64,000 bases of DNA from Fodinibius salinus (lineage in GTDB: Bacteria; Bacteroidota; Rhodothermia; Balneolales; Balneolaceae), in contig NZ_VNHY01000002.1 in assembly GCF_008124865.1 (NCBI RefSeq), positions 806,001-870,000 of the forward strand, written 5' to 3'. Position numbers and translations under genes: made by a program. How positions within the stretch are numbered: position 1 is the first letter of the stretch; each line of letters opens with the position of its first letter. Positions 62,328 through 64,000 of this stretch are shown piece after piece. The notes below the pieces were generated by a model, which saw only the letters and a program-made list of their open reading frames with translations, searched no databases and was not told the DNA's origin.

Positions 62328-64000
62328 TGTCTGATAAGAAGATCAAAAAAATAATAAATCGAGCTGTTCAGGCGGTGAATGCCGAGATTGAAGCTGTGCG
62401 TGAAAAGCCGGCCCGCGATGTGCTATACGATGGAACCCGGCTCGAGGATCATCCGCCCGATACTTTTTACTACCAGTTCGAATCTCAGAACCGTTCTCTT
62501 CGGTTTGCGGAAGTGATTACAGCTGATATGGATGAAGAAGATGAGCTGGAATTGTATCCCGTTGAAGTCAATGACAAGAAGGTGGTGCTGGATTTCCCTC
62601 ACAATATGGGAGCAAATATTCCAAAAGTGAGTATAGAATGGGAAAACGACTTTGTGCTTCGACGGTTACTTATGGAGCTTAAAAAAATGCTTAGCTCAGA
62701 CAATGATGATCCGCGAAAGCGGATGGAACGGCTGTTTTATCCAGATAATGATGCCCATCACGACGAGGATGACCAAATTCGGGTGTTGGATGACAGCCGC
62801 CGGAACGATGCCCAGCATGAATCGCTGATCAAAGCACTGCAAAATCAGGTGTTGTATGTTTGGGGACCGCCGGGTACGGGAAAAACATCAACGCTGGGGT
62901 TTATGATTGCCAACTATCTTATCAAAGGGAAGCGTGTCCTCTTTGCGGCTAATACCAATCGAGCAGTGGATGTAGGATTATTAAGTGCACTTAAAGCACT
63001 TACATCCGTAGAAAAAGAACATCTGGAAGAAGAGATTACGCGTTTTGGAGAGATAGCGTTAGACAGTGAGCGGCTGGAAGATGTGCTTTTTGAGCAGAAG
63101 ATGCAGAAAAAAGATCGCAAACAAAAAGAGGAAGCTGGTAATCTGGATAACCTGCTGGGCGAATATCAGAAATTGCAGGAAGAGATCGATACGCTCATAG
63201 ATCACGATGAAGAGGTACCAGAGGAACTGGACGAGCGCATTAATATGCTGGGGCAGCGGCTGGATGAGTACGGTGGCGAAGCTGCAGTAGAAGAAAAAAT
63301 AGATCAACTGCGGACTGTCAATGAGCGGGTAGAGCTGGAGCGTATGCAGCTGGTGGCCACGACGTTGGCCAAGGTATGTACGTCGGATCTGTTTAATGGT
63401 CAGCATTTTGATGCAGTGGTTATTGACGAGGCTTCGATGGCAAACTTGCCTTATCTGATGGTGTTGGCGGCCAAAGCGAAATCGCATATCGTGGTAGTGG
63501 GTGATCCTATGCAATTGCCACCCATTGCATTAACGGATGATATTGATGCTCGCAATTTTCTGGAGGAAGATATTTTTACCTTTGCATCCAAAGCTGAAAC
63601 TACTGAAGATTTGTTTGACTGGCACGACCAGCATCGCCCGCTCACTACTTTTTATGATACGCAATATCGGCTTAATGAAGACTTAGCTGAGGTGCTGAGC
63701 ACGGTGTTTTATGAAGGACGGCTGGAGACGGCAAGTCCAGATAAGGAGTCAGATCCGATGATTGGCCAGCAGCAAAGCAGCAATACTACAGTCAATGTTA
63801 TTGACAGTCAAAAATATGGGCCGCGGCTTACCCAAAAAGATGAAGACAAAGGATTTCAGCCAGTCAATGAAGTGCATACTAGAATATTGCTCAAAATACT
63901 CAAACGATTGGTGATAAAAAATCACGTACCTGTGGATGAGATTGGCATTATTGTACCTTTTCGCAGTACAGTGTATGATATCCGTAATGCGCTGTACAAT
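62327..64000 (+). CDS. Superfamily I DNA/RNA helicase (Upf1-like AAA domain), partial
   Basis: An uninterrupted frame of 558 codons that runs off the right edge. I take TTG at 62327 as the start, since an in-frame TAA lies at 62306 in the repeat array. After a 170-residue N-terminal region come Walker A (VWGPPGTGKTSTLG near residue 181), a coiled-coil insertion (about 225-330), the motif II DEASMANL, motif III GDPMQLPPI, and QYRLNEDLAEVL. This order fits the Upf1/IGHMBP2/Dna2-like branch. Its substrate (DNA or RNA) is undetermined. It probably shares a transcript with the GntR-type regulator upstream. Confidence 0.93.
   Translation, partial: MSDKKIKKIINRAVQAVNAEIEAVREKPARDVLYDGTRLEDHPPDTFYYQFESQNRSLRFAEVITADMDEEDELELYPVEVNDKKVVLDFPHNMGANIPKVSIEWENDFVLRRLLMELKKMLSSDNDDPRKRMERLFYPDNDAHHDEDDQIRVLDDSRRNDAQHESLIKALQNQVLYVWGPPGTGKTSTLGFMIANYLIKGKRVLFAANTNRAVDVGLLSALKALTSVEKEHLEEEITRFGEIALDSERLEDVLFEQKMQKKDRKQKEEAGNLDNLLGEYQKLQEEIDTLIDHDEEVPEELDERINMLGQRLDEYGGEAAVEEKIDQLRTVNERVELERMQLVATTLAKVCTSDLFNGQHFDAVVIDEASMANLPYLMVLAAKAKSHIVVVGDPMQLPPIALTDDIDARNFLEEDIFTFASKAETTEDLFDWHDQHRPLTTFYDTQYRLNEDLAEVLSTVFYEGRLETASPDKESDPMIGQQQSSNTTVNVIDSQKYGPRLTQKDEDKGFQPVNEVHTRILLKILKRLVIKNHVPVDEIGIIVPFRSTVYDIRNALYN

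Overview
The window reads as a chromosomal segment of a marine or halophilic member of the Bacteroidota/Balneolota group; a Balneolaceae-like bacterium is my best guess. The reasons are a SusC/SusD outer-membrane pair, GldC, many lipoproteins with a short lipobox, a BspA-type surface protein ending in the cysteine-capped form common in this group, weak or absent Shine-Dalgarno sites, and promoter boxes of the TAnnTTTG type. The taxonomic call is inference. I see no tRNA, rRNA, CRISPR array, prophage or insertion sequence.

Layout. 0-9.7 kb: recN, a rhodanese, a cupredoxin-like lipoprotein, a large FAD/Fe-S oxidoreductase, L-2-hydroxyglutarate oxidase, a TlpA-type thioredoxin lipoprotein and ahcY. 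9.7-20.6 kb: a lipoprotein, gldC, a Memo-family protein with nth, a Spinster-type MFS carrier, an esterase lipoprotein, the three-gene proton-translocating transhydrogenase (pntAA, pntAB, pntB), and trxB. 20.6-35.7 kb: comM, a stand-alone TonB-plug lipoprotein, SusD and SusC, priA, a two-gene unit of a GCS2 ligase fused to CBS domains plus an AstE/AspA deacylase, scpB, rluB and an alpha/beta hydrolase. 35.7-41.7 kb is more accessory: a frameshifted beta-propeller lipoprotein, a TPR protein, a DUF4412 protein, a cluster of palindromes, a 25-residue-repeat surface lipoprotein and about 700 bp without a convincing gene. 41.7-52.7 kb: NAD-type isocitrate dehydrogenase family enzyme, zinc alcohol dehydrogenase, DoxX, a soluble sugar dehydrogenase, a photolyase fossil followed by DUF3253 and a full photolyase, DJ-1/PfpI, Nudix, a coupled pair of unknown membrane proteins, SDR, a cobalamin-binding-type protein and a DUF4168 protein. 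52.7-64 kb: alkyladenine glycosylase, YihY, mutS, an SH3/M48 protease, a CHASE2 adenylate cyclase, an SDR pseudogene, a GntR-type regulator and the start of a superfamily I helicase that runs off the window.

Themes. DNA repair is strongly represented (recN, nth, photolyase, alkyladenine glycosylase, mutS, priA, the helicase). Thiol and NADPH supply is another theme (pnt, trxB, TlpA, rhodanese, ahcY and possibly the GCS2-like ligase). Several genes are broken: the propeller gene at 36 kb, the photolyase at 45.6 kb and the SDR at 61 kb. The less-characterised items most worth following are the ligase-CBS/deacylase pair, the apparently circularly permuted cupredoxin, the coupled membrane-protein pair at 48.8-50.2 kb, the stand-alone plug lipoprotein and the heptamer repeat abutting the helicase start.
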